The notes under the pieces: generated by a model
What the model was told of the DNA's origin: nothing
Seen by the model: the letters and a program-made list of their open reading frames with translations, nothing else
Databases searched by the model: none
Shown here: one piece after another, positions 1 to 9,387 of the stretch
Layout of the letters: each line of letters opens with the position of its first letter
Numbering within the stretch: the first letter of the stretch is position 1
From: Collinsella sp. TF08-11AT
Lineage (GTDB): Bacteria; Actinomycetota; Coriobacteriia; Coriobacteriales; Coriobacteriaceae
Reading direction: 5' to 3'
NCBI RefSeq assembly: GCF_003437035.1
Contig: NZ_QSRL01000005.1
Coordinates: 81,140-145,139, forward strand
Length of the DNA: 64,000 nt
Program-made: the position numbers and the translations under genes

Positions 1-133
1 CGTTCCCACGCGCGCACGGTCGCCCTGCGCACGACGAACAATCCACTCAACCATCTATATCCGCCCCCACGGTACTACCTATATATCTATTGCTCAAACG
101 GATTGTAGTGTAGCCACTTTGCCCCACAGATAC

Positions 134-166
134 AAAAAGGCCGCAACCCACACGGGCCACGGCCTT
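134..166 (-). terminator. Rho-independent terminator after the PTS EIIC gene
   Basis: An inverted repeat with arms AAGGCCG and CGGCCTT is followed, on the minus strand, by a run of T. It lies 40 bases past the stop of the PTS gene and ends its transcript. The remaining 130 bases at the window edge show no gene. Confidence 0.75.
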
Positions 167-203
167 GGAACATGACAAAGAAATCGCCCTTTGTCGCACA
201 GGT

Positions 204-1418
204 TTATGCGCTTGCTTCGGCCACGCTCTTCGAGGTTTCGGGTGAATCAGCTCCGTCCCCCGTCGTCTGCCCCTTCGCCGGCACCACGCCAAAGCAGTAG
301 CTCAGCGCCGCAGACACCGCAAATGCCACACTGCCGGCAACGCAGCACCACAGCAGGTTCGAGATGCCGCCCGTGGCAAAGCCAATGACCATGAGGACAT
401 TCGTCATGCCGATGGTATAGGCCGTAACGTGGCCCACGGCCGCAACAAGGCCTCCGACGGCACCGCCAATGGCCATGCACGTCAGGCACCTGCCATATTT
501 AAAGCCGCAACCGTACAGCGCCGGCTCGCTTACGCCGCCAAGAACACCCGAGATTGAATAGCCCAGCATGAGCGCCTTCTCGTCCTTATCCGCAACGCGA
601 AGCGACGCGCCAAAAGGCATGCCCCAAACGGCGAACGTCGCCATCGTCGCGGCAATCAGGATGCACGAATCCGTTCCCACACTCATAAACTGCGCGTACG
701 CAAGCGATAGGACAACGTTGCTGATACCCGCGATCTTAAGAAACTCCCAACCCGCGGCAAGCCCCATGAGCGTGAGCAGCGACACGATGCCACCGGAATT
801 GCCAAGCATAAACATAAGCTGGCCCAACAGCATGCCCAGATAGCTGCCCGCCGGCGCTGTAATACACAGCGAAACCGGAACCATGACGAGCATGGTTGCA
901 AACGGAACGAACGAAAATGCCACGGCCTTAGGGATAACTCGATGAAAGAAACACTCCACTCGCCATAGCACGGGCACCGAGATGAGGACCGGAATAACAG
1001 TCGTCGTGTAATCGTTGACCGGCGCGGGAAGCAGACCATACACGGAAGTCATCGATGCCCCCGCCGTCGATGCGGCATCGACGAGCTTAAGCAGATCGGG
1101 CGCAATCAATACGCCGCCCAGCATCATGCCCAGTTGTTCCGAGCAACCGAGCTGGCGGGCAGCCGCCCAACCAAGATAGATGGGCAAAAAGTAGTAACCG
1201 GCGTTATAGAGCCAACTGTAGAACAGGCGATAGATTTCGGAATCGGCAGGCCACAGGCCCAGCATGCCTTCGCCCATAATGACGGCGACGGTGCGGAACA
1301 ACGCCGCGCAGACAATAAAGGGCAGCGCCGACATCATGCTTTTGGACAGATAGTCCACCACGGCCATGGCGTTTGATGAGACCGTCGTTGTGAACGAGGT
1401 GTTAGTAACTTGTGACAT
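204..1418 (-). CDS. PTS transporter EIIC permease, beta-glucoside/sucrose type, EIIC domain only
   Basis: This is the membrane channel of a phosphotransferase sugar uptake system, 404 residues with about ten hydrophobic segments. The signature SEPALYG near residues 297-303 is the substrate-contacting motif of the glucose/beta-glucoside EIIC superfamily, in which the Glu binds sugar. There is no EIIB or EIIA domain, so phosphate must come from proteins encoded elsewhere; a free EIIA lies at 41729. The ATG at 1418 was chosen because GGGAAAGGCG stands just upstream; a longer reading frame would run into accDA. It starts 40 bases after accDA on the same strand, so read-through is possible. Sugar specificity cannot be read from the sequence. 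Confidence 0.85.
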   Translation of the reverse strand: MSQVTNTSFTTTVSSNAMAVVDYLSKSMMSALPFIVCAALFRTVAVIMGEGMLGLWPADSEIYRLFYSWLYNAGYYFLPIYLGWAAARQLGCSEQLGMMLGGVLIAPDLLKLVDAASTAGASMTSVYGLLPAPVNDYTTTVIPVLISVPVLWRVECFFHRVIPKAVAFSFVPFATMLVMVPVSLCITAPAGSYLGMLLGQLMFMLGNSGGIVSLLTLMGLAAGWEFLKIAGISNVVLSLAYAQFMSVGTDSCILIAATMATFAVWGMPFGASLRVADKDEKALMLGYSISGVLGGVSEPALYGCGFKYGRCLTCMAIGGAVGGLVAAVGHVTAYTIGMTNVLMVIGFATGGISNLLWCCVAGSVAFAVSAALSYCFGVVPAKGQTTGDGADSPETSKSVAEASA

Positions 1419-1458
1419 GGAACGCCTTTCCCAATGTGACATACGGGCTGCCCCTTTG

Positions 1459-3183
1459 TCACATCGTGCGGTACCGACCGATTGTGCGGTACTTTTCATA
1501 GCGGAGGTTTGTGAGGGTCGCGTCGTCGAGCTGCCCAAGCGTATCGAAGGCATCGAATGCCGAAGACATGACGGCACCGGCGATCTCCTCATGCGACAGG
1601 CCCCTATCGTCGACAATGCCGTCGATGATGCCGAGCGCCAGCAGATCGGGGGCCGTGAGCTTAAGCGCCTCGGCGGCCTCATCCGCACGCTCCGTATCCT
1701 TCCACAGGATCGACGCGCAGGCCTCGGGACTCACGACCGAATAGGCCGAGCTCGAGAGCATCAGGATGCGGTCGGCCACGGATAGCGCCAGCGCGCCACC
1801 AGAGCCGCCCTCGCCTGTCACCACCGAGACAATCGGCGTCTTAAGGCCGCTCATCTCCATGAGATTCTGGGCAATCGCCTCGCCCTGGCCGCGCTCCTCG
1901 GCACCGATGCCGCAAAACGCGCCCGAAGTATCGACCAGGCACAGAACCGGTCGACCAAACTTTTCGGCCTGACGCATAAGGCGACGCGCCTTGCGGTAGC
2001 CCTCGGGATGCGCCATACCAAAGTTGCGGCGCATGCGCTCTTTGGTCGTGGTGCCGCGTTCGATGGCGATGACCGTTACGGGGCGTCCGTCTTTCCAGCC
2101 AATGCCAGCCACCACAGCGGCGTCGTCGCCAAAGTAGCGGTCCCCGTGCAGCTCCACAAATCCATCCAGGCCCAGCGAGATCATCTCGCCTGCCGTGGCG
2201 CGATCTGCCGAGCGGGTCTGCTTGACAATCTCGAGCGCGGTTTTTGGTACGGCCGAGCGCTTGAACAAGTGTCCCAACTTTTTGCCGCGGCGACCCGTAT
2301 GCACGATCTCATGCGGTGCCCCCAGGCCGGGCGCGTGCCCTTCGTGCAGCGCCAGCAGCTCGCCTACCGTGAGCGCAATCTCGCCACGCGGAACAACGGC
2401 ATCGCAAAAGCCGTGCTCCAGCAAAAACTCGGAGCGCTGGAATCCCTTGGGCAGGCGCTTGTGCATGTTCTGCTCGATCACGCGCGGGCCGGCAAATGCC
2501 GTCAGGGCATCGGGCTCGGCCAGGATAATGTCGCCCTCCATGGCAAAGCTCGCGGTTACGCCTCCGGTCGTGGGATCGGTGAGCACCGTGATATACAGGC
2601 CGCCCGCCTCGCTGTGGCGCCTAACCGCCGCAGAAATCTTGGCCATCTGCATAAGCGAGGTCACGCCCTCTTGCATGCGCGCACCGCCCGAAACGGTAAA
2701 GCCGACAACTGGCAATCCCAGCTCGGTCGCATGCTCAAATGTGCGACAGATCTTCTCGCCCACCACGGAGCCCATCGAGCCCATCATAAAGTTAGCGTCC
2801 ATAAAGAAGAGTGCCGTATCGCAGCCGCAGATTTTGCCCCTGCCGCACACAACGGCATCGCGTTCGCCCGAACGCTCGCTCACGATCTTGAGCTTGTCGG
2901 CATAGCCGGGAAACGAGAGGAAGTCCTCCGGCGCCAGACTAGCATCCCATTCCTCAAACGTGCCCTCGTCAACCGTCATGCGCATGCGCGCGCGACCGCT
3001 CACGCGAAAGTGCTTGCCGCAACGAGGGCAGACCTCGAGGTTGTCGTGCAGGCGTGCCTCATCGATCACACGGCGGCACTCCGGGCACTTGATAAACACG
3101 TGGCGCGCAGGAAACTCGGCGCACGACTCGGTCATCGGCCCCTCGAGGACGTTGACCGTCTTCGCTTTTCTATTCATCAGCAT
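1459..3183 (-). CDS. accDA: Acetyl-CoA carboxylase carboxyltransferase, fused beta and alpha subunits
   Basis: This protein transfers the carboxyl group from biotin on AccB to acetyl-CoA, making malonyl-CoA for fatty acid synthesis. The first half (about 1-285) is AccD, with a zinc finger formed by Cys33, Cys36, Cys52 and Cys55 and the SGGARMQEG carboxyltransferase motif. From about residue 300 it is AccA, with the VTGEGGSGGALAL motif. The two are usually separate proteins; here a single 574-residue chain joins them. The start overlaps the accC stop by 14 bases, indicating translational coupling; ATGs at 3183 and 3177 are both possible, the first having GGGG seven bases upstream. It is the last gene of the fab operon. 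Confidence 0.95.
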   Translation of the reverse strand: MLMNRKAKTVNVLEGPMTESCAEFPARHVFIKCPECRRVIDEARLHDNLEVCPRCGKHFRVSGRARMRMTVDEGTFEEWDASLAPEDFLSFPGYADKLKIVSERSGERDAVVCGRGKICGCDTALFFMDANFMMGSMGSVVGEKICRTFEHATELGLPVVGFTVSGGARMQEGVTSLMQMAKISAAVRRHSEAGGLYITVLTDPTTGGVTASFAMEGDIILAEPDALTAFAGPRVIEQNMHKRLPKGFQRSEFLLEHGFCDAVVPRGEIALTVGELLALHEGHAPGLGAPHEIVHTGRRGKKLGHLFKRSAVPKTALEIVKQTRSADRATAGEMISLGLDGFVELHGDRYFGDDAAVVAGIGWKDGRPVTVIAIERGTTTKERMRRNFGMAHPEGYRKARRLMRQAEKFGRPVLCLVDTSGAFCGIGAEERGQGEAIAQNLMEMSGLKTPIVSVVTGEGGSGGALALSVADRILMLSSSAYSVVSPEACASILWKDTERADEAAEALKLTAPDLLALGIIDGIVDDRGLSHEEIAGAVMSSAFDAFDTLGQLDDATLTNLRYEKYRTIGRYRTM

Positions 3184-4513
3184 AGAGATGCCCCATCAGA
3201 TCGGTGTGATACATGCCCGACAAGAACTCGTCGTTTGCCAGCACGTCGAGCTGAAGCTCGCTGTTTTCGCTCACGCCCTCAATCACGAGCTCGCCCAGGG
3301 CCGAGCGCATCTTGCGAATGGCGCCGTCACGCGTGGGCGCGCACACGATGAGCTTGCCGAGCATGGAGTCGTAGTACGGCGGAACGTTCGCACCGGTAAA
3401 CATGGCGGAATCCCAGCGTACGCGCGGACCACCCGGCACACGCAACGCGGTAACCGTTCCACATGACGGCAGAAAGTCCGGCGTTTCGGCATTGATGCGG
3501 CACTCCATGGCGTGGTTGCGAACCGGCATGTCCTCCCGCTCAAAGGGCAGAGGCTGGCCGGCCGCCACGCGCAGCTGCCACTTGACCAAGTCGGTATCGG
3601 TCACAAACTCCGTAACCGGATGCTCCACCTGCAAGCGCGTGTTCATTTCCATAAAGTAGAAATTGCCGTCATCCGAATACAGGAACTCGATGGTACCGGC
3701 TCCTTCGTAACCGACGGCACGAGCCAGGTCGCGCGCGGCCTTGTGCATGCGCGCGCGAATATCGTCGTGTCCGTCGAGGCACGGCGCGGGGCTCTCCTCG
3801 ATCAGCTTTTGGTTGCGGCGTTGCACCGAGCACTCGCGCTCGCCGAGCGAAAACACATGGCCCTGCTTATCGGCCATAATCTGCACCTCGACGTGGTGCG
3901 CCGGCGCGACGAACTTCTCCATGTAGCACTCGCCGTCGCCAAAAACGGCCTCGCCCTCGGCACGCGCCTCGATGAACGCCTTTGCCGCATCTTCCACGCG
4001 CCCGACCTTGCGAATGCCGCGACCGCCGCCACCTGCACGCGCCTTGATGAGCACGGGGCAGCCAATGCGCTCGGCCTCGGCCGTTGCCTCCTCGGGGCTT
4101 TTGAGCAAATCGCAGCCCGGCACGATGGGCACGCCCGCCGCGGCAGCCGTTCGACGTGCGGCGTCCTTGTCGCCCATGCTGTCGATCACCTCGGCCGAGG
4201 GACCGACAAACGCCAGGCCATACTTGTCGCAGTCGCGCGCGAAGCTCGCCTTCTCGGAGAAAAAGCCATAGCCGGGATGAATTGCCTTGGCGCCCGACTT
4301 TACGGCACAGGTGAGCACGGCATCGTCATTGAGGTAGCTCTCGGCAAGACGCGGGCCGCCGATGCAATACGCCTCGTCGGCAAGCTGCACGTGTAGCGCG
4401 TCCGCATCGGCCGTGGAATAAACGGCGACGGTCTTGATGCCCATATCGCGGCACGCGCGGATAACACGGACCGCGACTTCGCCGCGGTTGGCGATGAGCA
4501 CTTTGTCGAACAT
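3170..4513 (-). CDS. accC: Acetyl-CoA carboxylase, biotin carboxylase subunit
   Basis: AccC carboxylates the biotin carried on AccB using ATP and bicarbonate, the first half-reaction of acetyl-CoA carboxylase. The 447-residue length is normal for the family. It begins with KVLIANRGE, typical of biotin carboxylases, has the glycine-rich ATP-grasp loop ARAGGGGRGI near residues 158-167, and the metal/ATP-binding motif EMNTRLQVEHPVTE. The start at 4513 has AAGGAAGG upstream and follows the fabZ stop after 10 bases. The carboxyltransferase is downstream and overlaps by 14 bases, so the enzyme's parts are made from one message. Confidence 0.97.
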   Translation of the reverse strand: MFDKVLIANRGEVAVRVIRACRDMGIKTVAVYSTADADALHVQLADEAYCIGGPRLAESYLNDDAVLTCAVKSGAKAIHPGYGFFSEKASFARDCDKYGLAFVGPSAEVIDSMGDKDAARRTAAAAGVPIVPGCDLLKSPEEATAEAERIGCPVLIKARAGGGGRGIRKVGRVEDAAKAFIEARAEGEAVFGDGECYMEKFVAPAHHVEVQIMADKQGHVFSLGERECSVQRRNQKLIEESPAPCLDGHDDIRARMHKAARDLARAVGYEGAGTIEFLYSDDGNFYFMEMNTRLQVEHPVTEFVTDTDLVKWQLRVAAGQPLPFEREDMPVRNHAMECRINAETPDFLPSCGTVTALRVPGGPRVRWDSAMFTGANVPPYYDSMLGKLIVCAPTRDGAIRKMRSALGELVIEGVSENSELQLDVLANDEFLSGMYHTDLMGHLYADE

Positions 4514-4523
4514 GAAGCCTTCC

Positions 4524-4946
4524 TTAACTTTCGTGCATGAGTGCAAAAGACATATCGGCGCGGCAGCAAACCTCACCGTTAACGCTCGCAGTACCCGTCG
4601 CAAAGCGGAACGGCCCGCGCGCACGCGTGATGGTGCACACCAGATCAACCGTGTCGCCCGGGCGCACCGGACGCTTAAAGCGCACCTTATCGAGGCTCGT
4701 ATAGAACGGCGTCGCGCCGCGCGCCTCCTCATCGCCCATCAGCAGCACGCAACAGTTTTGGGCGAGCATCTCGCACTGAATCACGCCGGGAACGACCGGG
4801 TTTCCCGGAAAATGCCCCTGCAAAAAGTACTCGTCACCCGTAATCGTGATCTTGCCGTGGGCCTCGTCGCCCACCAGCTCGGCTTCGTCGAGCAAAAGCA
4901 TCGGTTCGCGATGCGGCAACAGCTTCTTGAGCTCTTCTTTGTTCAT
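4524..4946 (-). CDS. fabZ: 3-hydroxyacyl-ACP dehydratase FabZ
   Basis: FabZ removes water from 3-hydroxyacyl-ACP to give trans-2-enoyl-ACP in each round of fatty acid elongation. The 140-residue protein carries the hot-dog fold signature GHFPGNPVVPGVIQCEMLAQ, with the active-site His near residue 45 and the catalytic Glu in the helix after it. ATG 4946 was chosen because AGGTGAT, an excellent ribosome binding site, lies at proper spacing; GTG 4955 and ATG 4952 are in frame but fall inside or next to that site. It abuts the accB stop, so the genes are tightly coupled. No FabA or FabM isomerase accompanies it. Confidence 0.95.
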   Translation of the reverse strand: MNKEELKKLLPHREPMLLLDEAELVGDEAHGKITITGDEYFLQGHFPGNPVVPGVIQCEMLAQNCCVLLMGDEEARGATPFYTSLDKVRFKRPVRPGDTVDLVCTITRARGPFRFATGTASVNGEVCCRADMSFALMHES

Positions 4947-4955
4947 GGACATCAC

Positions 4956-5432
4956 CTATCCGATCCTCATAAGGCAACTGCCGAACTCCACGAGGTCGCC
5001 GTCGGCCACGCAGATCTCGAGCACCTCGCCGTCTGCCTCGGCCGTCACCTCGTTGAGAACCTTCATGGCCTCGATGATGCAGAGGGTCTCACCGGCCTTG
5101 ACCTTGGAGCCCACGTGCACAAACGGCTCGTCGCCCGGCGCCGGGGCAGCATAGAAAACGCCGACCATGGGAGCGGTCACCTCGGTGCCCTTGGGCTCCG
5201 GTGCGGCGGCAGGCGCCTGCGCGGCGGGCTCCGGTGCGGCGGCAGGCATGGCGACAGGAGCCACCACCGGAGCAGTCACGGCACCCGGCATAGGCATGGG
5301 CACGGCAACCGGCTGCGCGGCGCTCGCACGCTCGAGTTCGACCGCGGTGCCATCGGGCTCCTCAACGCGCACGCGCGTGAGGCCGCGGTCCTCCATAACA
5401 TCGGCTATCTCGGCAAGTCTTTTGGAATCCAT
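4956..5432 (-). CDS. accB: Biotin carboxyl carrier protein of acetyl-CoA carboxylase
   Basis: AccB carries the biotin that shuttles CO2 between AccC and AccDA. The biotinyl domain occupies the last 80 residues; Lys124 within EAMKV is the attachment site modified by BirA, encoded divergently at 10811. A short N-terminal helix (1-35) is followed by a flexible linker very rich in Ala and Pro (about 37-82), as is usual in this family. It sits 3 bases after fabF and directly against fabZ. Length 158 residues is typical. Confidence 0.96.
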   Translation of the reverse strand: MDSKRLAEIADVMEDRGLTRVRVEEPDGTAVELERASAAQPVAVPMPMPGAVTAPVVAPVAMPAAAPEPAAQAPAAAPEPKGTEVTAPMVGVFYAAPAPGDEPFVHVGSKVKAGETLCIIEAMKVLNEVTAEADGEVLEICVADGDLVEFGSCLMRIG

Positions 5433-5435
5433 GCT

Positions 5436-6683
5436 CTAGCTCCTCGTATATCTACGCAGCGCGATGGCGGCGTTGTGCCCGCCAAAGCCCAGGTTGGTCG
5501 AAAGCGCCCAGGTAAGGTCGGCGCGAACCGCGCGATTGGGCGTGTAATCAAGATCGCAGGCGGGATCGGGCGTGTGGTAGTTAATGGTCGGGGGCACCAC
5601 GCCCTGCTCGAGCGCCATGGCGCAGGCCATGACCTCAATGGCACCCGTGGCGCCGATCATGTGACCGGTCATCGACTTGGTCGACGAGACGTGCGCGGCG
5701 CGTGCCGCGTCCTCGCCGAGCGCACGCTTAATGCCCGCCGTCTCGGACGAATCATTAAGCTTGGTCGAGGTGCCGTGGGCATTGATGTAGAGGCCCTCGG
5801 AAGGCTTGACGTCGCCCTCGGCCACCGCCAGCGATATCGCGCGGGCAATGCCGGCAGCCTCGGGATCGGGACTCGTGATGTGATAAGCATCATCGGTGTT
5901 GCCGTAGCCCACGACCTCGGCATAAATGTGCGCACCGCGCGCCTGCGCATGTTCCATGCTCTCGAGTACCAGCACGCAAGCGCCCTCGCCCATCACAAAG
6001 CCGTCGCGGTCTGCATCGAACGGGCGGCAAGCCGTCGCGGGATCGGGGTTGGTGGTCAATGCGCGGCAGGACGTAAAGCCTGCAACGGCATCGGGGATAA
6101 TGGCCGCCTCGGCGCCGCCCGCGAGGATCGCGTCGGCATAGCCGTGCTTGATGGCGCGGAACGCCTCGCCCACCGCATGGGCCGAGGTCGCGCAAGCAGT
6201 CACGACTGGCAGGGTCGGTCCCTTTGCCTTGTGGCGGATCGCGATATTGCCCGAAGCCATGTTGGGGATCATCATCGCAATCATATAGGGCGATGCGCGG
6301 CGAGGTCCACGATCGGCGATCGTGTGGACGTTGTCGACGAGCGTCGTCATGCCGCCCACGCCCGAGCCCACGTAGACGCCCAGACGCTCACGATCGATGG
6401 CGCCTTCGACATCAAAGCCCGCATCGTGCATTGCCTCGTCCGAAGCCGCCATCGCAAACTGAACGCAGGGGTCGAGATGCTTGGCGTCACGCTTGCCAAA
6501 GTACTCGTTGCCGTCAAAGCCCTTGACTTCAGCCGCCACCTTGACGGTAAACGCATCGGTATCGAAGTGCGTGATCGGGCCGATGCCGCACGTGCCGGCA
6601 CACATGGCCGCCCAGGTGGCAAGCGCGGTGTTGCCGAGCGGCGATACGGCACCGATGCCGGTGATTGCAACTCTCTGTTCCAT
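5436..6683 (-). CDS. fabF: 3-oxoacyl-ACP synthase II
   Basis: FabF condenses malonyl-ACP with a growing acyl chain. The thiolase-fold protein of 415 residues shows the full catalytic set: nucleophile Cys in VTACATSAH, and two His residues in NAHGTSTKLND and STKSMTGHMIGATG. The start at 6683 was preferred because GAGGAG lies at good spacing; ATG 6686 and a longer frame from 6701 are possible. It follows fabG after about 40 bases and precedes accB by 3, within the fab operon. Confidence 0.96.
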   Translation of the reverse strand: MEQRVAITGIGAVSPLGNTALATWAAMCAGTCGIGPITHFDTDAFTVKVAAEVKGFDGNEYFGKRDAKHLDPCVQFAMAASDEAMHDAGFDVEGAIDRERLGVYVGSGVGGMTTLVDNVHTIADRGPRRASPYMIAMMIPNMASGNIAIRHKAKGPTLPVVTACATSAHAVGEAFRAIKHGYADAILAGGAEAAIIPDAVAGFTSCRALTTNPDPATACRPFDADRDGFVMGEGACVLVLESMEHAQARGAHIYAEVVGYGNTDDAYHITSPDPEAAGIARAISLAVAEGDVKPSEGLYINAHGTSTKLNDSSETAGIKRALGEDAARAAHVSSTKSMTGHMIGATGAIEVMACAMALEQGVVPPTINYHTPDPACDLDYTPNRAVRADLTWALSTNLGFGGHNAAIALRRYTRS

Positions 6684-6722
6684 CATGGTCTCCTCATCCA
6701 AGCCGTTCTTCGGCCCTGGTTT

Positions 6723-7496
6723 CTACATCGCCATTCCGCCGTCGACGCGCACGACCTCGCCCGTAATGTAAGCAGCCGCATCGCTCGCTAAAAAGCGCAC
6801 CACGCCGGCCACTTCCTCGGGACGTGCCATGCGCTTAAGGGGAATCTGTTCCTCGGTTGCCGTACGCACCTTCTCCGAGAGCTTTGCCGTCATATCTGTC
6901 TCGACAAACCCGGGGGCGACCGCGTTCGCTCGTACGCCACGAGGCGCAAGCTCGCGCGCCACCGCCTTGGTAAGCCCTATCACGCCCGCCTTGGAAGCAG
7001 CGTAGTTGGCTTGCCCGGCATTGCCCATCAGGCCCACGACCGAGCTCATGTTGACGACGCAACCGCCGCGCTGGCGCATAAAGGTCTTGGTGAGTGCGCG
7101 CGTCATATTGAATGTTCCCTTGAGATTGACATCGAGCACGCGATCGAATGCGTCATCGCCCATGCGCATGAGCAGGCCGTCGCGCGTGATGCCGGCGTTG
7201 TTGACAAGCGCCCAAATGAAGCCAAAGTCGTTGAGGACCGTCTCCACGCAAGCGTTGACGGCATCGGGATCGGCCACGTCGCATTGATATGCGCGTGCCG
7301 TGGCGCCAACCGCCTCACAGGCTTCGCACGTCTCGCGCGCCGCATCGACGCTGCCGGCATAGACGACGGCGATATCAAAGCCGTCCTCCGCCAGACCGAC
7401 AGCGCAGGCGCGGCCGATACCCCGCGAGCCGCCCGTGACCAGTGCCACGCGACGTGAGTCGTTGCGCTCGAGCGCGCCGTTGTTCAAGTTGCCCAT
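6723..7496 (-). CDS. fabG: 3-oxoacyl-ACP reductase
   Basis: FabG reduces 3-oxoacyl-ACP to 3-hydroxyacyl-ACP with NADPH. It is a short-chain dehydrogenase of 257 residues with the TGGSRGIG nucleotide loop near residue 20 and the Ser-Tyr-Lys active site in NMSS and YAASK. The start at 7496 has AAAGGA upstream. The N-terminus is about ten residues longer than in many FabG proteins. Position between fabD and fabF supports the specific assignment over other short-chain dehydrogenases. Confidence 0.95.
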   Translation of the reverse strand: MGNLNNGALERNDSRRVALVTGGSRGIGRACAVGLAEDGFDIAVVYAGSVDAARETCEACEAVGATARAYQCDVADPDAVNACVETVLNDFGFIWALVNNAGITRDGLLMRMGDDAFDRVLDVNLKGTFNMTRALTKTFMRQRGGCVVNMSSVVGLMGNAGQANYAASKAGVIGLTKAVARELAPRGVRANAVAPGFVETDMTAKLSEKVRTATEEQIPLKRMARPEEVAGVVRFLASDAAAYITGEVVRVDGGMAM

Positions 7497-7526
7497 GTCA
7501 TTCCTTTCGGGTTACAGCCCTGTGGA

Positions 7527-8453
7527 CTATGCGAGCTCGTCGGCAATAGCTGCGACCTGCTCGGCCGTTTCGCACGAATACACGCGAACGTCGCTCAGCG
7601 TACGCTTGGCCAGGCCCGACAGCGTTTTGCCAGGGCCGACCTCAATAAACGTGTCGATGCCCTGATTCTGCAGAGCATGCAGCGTGTCGACCCAACGAAC
7701 GGCATGACTCACCTGATTGGCCAAGACATCCGATGCCGCTCGCGGGTTCGCCGGATAGGGCGCCGCCGTCATGTTTGCCATGACCGGAATCAGCAGCGGT
7801 GACGGCGCGTGGCCGGCTTGGATATACGTCGCCAGCCCCTCAGTCGCCTCGGCCATATAGGGGCTATGAAATGCGCCCGACACCGCGACTTTCATAGCGC
7901 GGCCGCCAGCCTCTTTTACTAGGACGTCGAGCTCCTGCAGCGCCTCGGGCGGTCCGGCAACAACCGTCTGCTGCGGACTGTTGTAGTTGACCGGCCAACA
8001 GTCCTCGCCGGCCTGTTTTGCCAGGTTCTCGACTTGCGCCGCATCGAGCTTGATGACGGCGCGCATGCCGCCCGGATGGCGCTCGGCAGCCGCGGCCATC
8101 AGCGCCGCGCGCTCGCACACGAGCTCAAAGCCCGCTCGCGTATCGAACGCCCCCGCAAAGGTGAGCGCGGCGACCTCGCCAAGCGAAAAACCCGCACAGG
8201 CGGCAGGTACCACGCCGCGCTCACGCAGGGCGGCAGCCGCTGCCAGATCGTGAACGAACACGCACGGCTGCGTGTTCTCGGTCTGCGAGAGCTCCTCCTT
8301 GGAGGCGCTTCGGCACTGCTCACTGGTCCCCGGGCGCACCTCGTCGGCAATGGCGAACACCTCGGCGGCCGCCGGCGATGCCTCGATCAGGTCGACGCCC
8401 ATCGCGGGGTGCTGGGCGCCCTGGCCGGCAAACAGAAACGCTACGCCACCCAT
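7527..8453 (-). CDS. fabD: Malonyl-CoA:ACP transacylase
   Basis: FabD loads malonyl groups from CoA onto ACP. The 308-residue protein starts with the typical FLFAGQGAQ motif, where the Gln forms the oxyanion hole, and has the active-site Ser in GFSLGE. The usual motif is GHSLGE, so the His beside the nucleophile is Phe here; the catalytic His would be the one in SGAFHSPYM. It overlaps the end of fabK by 13 bases. ATG 8453 was chosen (AAGGGTG at nine bases); GTG 8459 is also in frame. Confidence 0.94.
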   Translation of the reverse strand: MGGVAFLFAGQGAQHPAMGVDLIEASPAAAEVFAIADEVRPGTSEQCRSASKEELSQTENTQPCVFVHDLAAAAALRERGVVPAACAGFSLGEVAALTFAGAFDTRAGFELVCERAALMAAAAERHPGGMRAVIKLDAAQVENLAKQAGEDCWPVNYNSPQQTVVAGPPEALQELDVLVKEAGGRAMKVAVSGAFHSPYMAEATEGLATYIQAGHAPSPLLIPVMANMTAAPYPANPRAASDVLANQVSHAVRWVDTLHALQNQGIDTFIEVGPGKTLSGLAKRTLSDVRVYSCETAEQVAAIADELA

Positions 8454-9385
8454 GCGCACGCACCCTTCAGGACGTGCTCGGCGCCATCGACCAGGTCGTC
8501 AACGATTTCACGTGCGCTTTGGCGCTCGTTGACCATGCCGGCAATCTGTCCACACAAAAACGAGCCCTCTTCGTAATTGCCGTCCTTGGCGGCCTTGCGA
8601 AGGGCGCCCGTGCCCATGGCCCCGAGCTCCTCGACGCTTACGCCCGCCGCCTCGCTCTTGGCGTAGGCGTTGGTGAAGGGGCTCTTGAGGGCACGCACCG
8701 GGTGTCCCGTCGAGCGGCCGGTCGCACGCGTCGAGGTGTCGTTGGCCTTCAGGACCATCTCCTTGTACTGCTCCGATACGGTGCACTCATCTGCGATCAG
8801 AAAGCGCGTACCCACCTGCACGCCGGCGGCGCCCAGCATAAAGGCGGCCGCCACGCCGCGGCCATCGGCGATACCGCCAGCCGCAACCACGGGAATATCG
8901 ACCGCATCGACAACCTGCGGCACCAGTGCCATCGTCGAGGTCTCGCCAATATGGCCGCCTGATTCGGTACCCTCGGCAACCACGGCAGTGGCTCCACGAC
9001 GCGCCACGAGGCGCGCCAGCGCCACCGAGGCAACGACCGGGATGACCTTGATGCCCGCCTCGTTCCACGCCTTCATGTACTTGGTGGGATTGCCGGCACC
9101 CGTCACGACGACCGGCACCCGCTCGTCAATCACGACCCGCGCGACCTCGTCGGCAAACGGGCTCATGAGCATGACGTTGACGCCAAAGGGCTTATCCGTC
9201 CTGGCGCGCAGCTCATGAATCTGGTCGCGCAGCCAGTTGGCGTCGGCGTTCATGGCCGCGATAATCCCTAAGCCGCCCGCCTCGGACACTGCGGACGCCA
9301 GCGAGGCGTCGGCGATCCAGGCCATACCGCCCTGGAACACGGGCTTTTCGATGCCGAGCAGATCGCAGAGAGGAGTCTTGAGCAT
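8441..9385 (-). CDS. fabK: Enoyl-ACP reductase II, FMN-dependent
   Basis: FabK reduces trans-2-enoyl-ACP to acyl-ACP and is the last step of each elongation cycle. It is an FMN-containing TIM barrel of the nitronate monooxygenase-like family, unrelated to FabI. The family opening (PVFQGGMAWIAD, then AGGLGIIAAMNA) and the flavin-binding segments VVAAGGIADGRG and GVQVGTRF are visible. Its place between acpP and fabD matches the streptococcal fab cluster, which supports FabK over other 2-nitropropane dioxygenase relatives. Organisms relying on FabK tolerate triclosan, which targets FabI; that is family knowledge, not shown here. Confidence 0.93.
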   Translation of the reverse strand: MLKTPLCDLLGIEKPVFQGGMAWIADASLASAVSEAGGLGIIAAMNADANWLRDQIHELRARTDKPFGVNVMLMSPFADEVARVVIDERVPVVVTGAGNPTKYMKAWNEAGIKVIPVVASVALARLVARRGATAVVAEGTESGGHIGETSTMALVPQVVDAVDIPVVAAGGIADGRGVAAAFMLGAAGVQVGTRFLIADECTVSEQYKEMVLKANDTSTRATGRSTGHPVRALKSPFTNAYAKSEAAGVSVEELGAMGTGALRKAAKDGNYEEGSFLCGQIAGMVNERQSAREIVDDLVDGAEHVLKGACAWVA

Positions 9386-9387
9386 CT

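Noticed and set aside
4434..6791. A 785-codon open frame opposite fabF, accB and fabZ
   Set aside because: Antisense shadow of the fab operon, rich in Arg and His, without family motifs.
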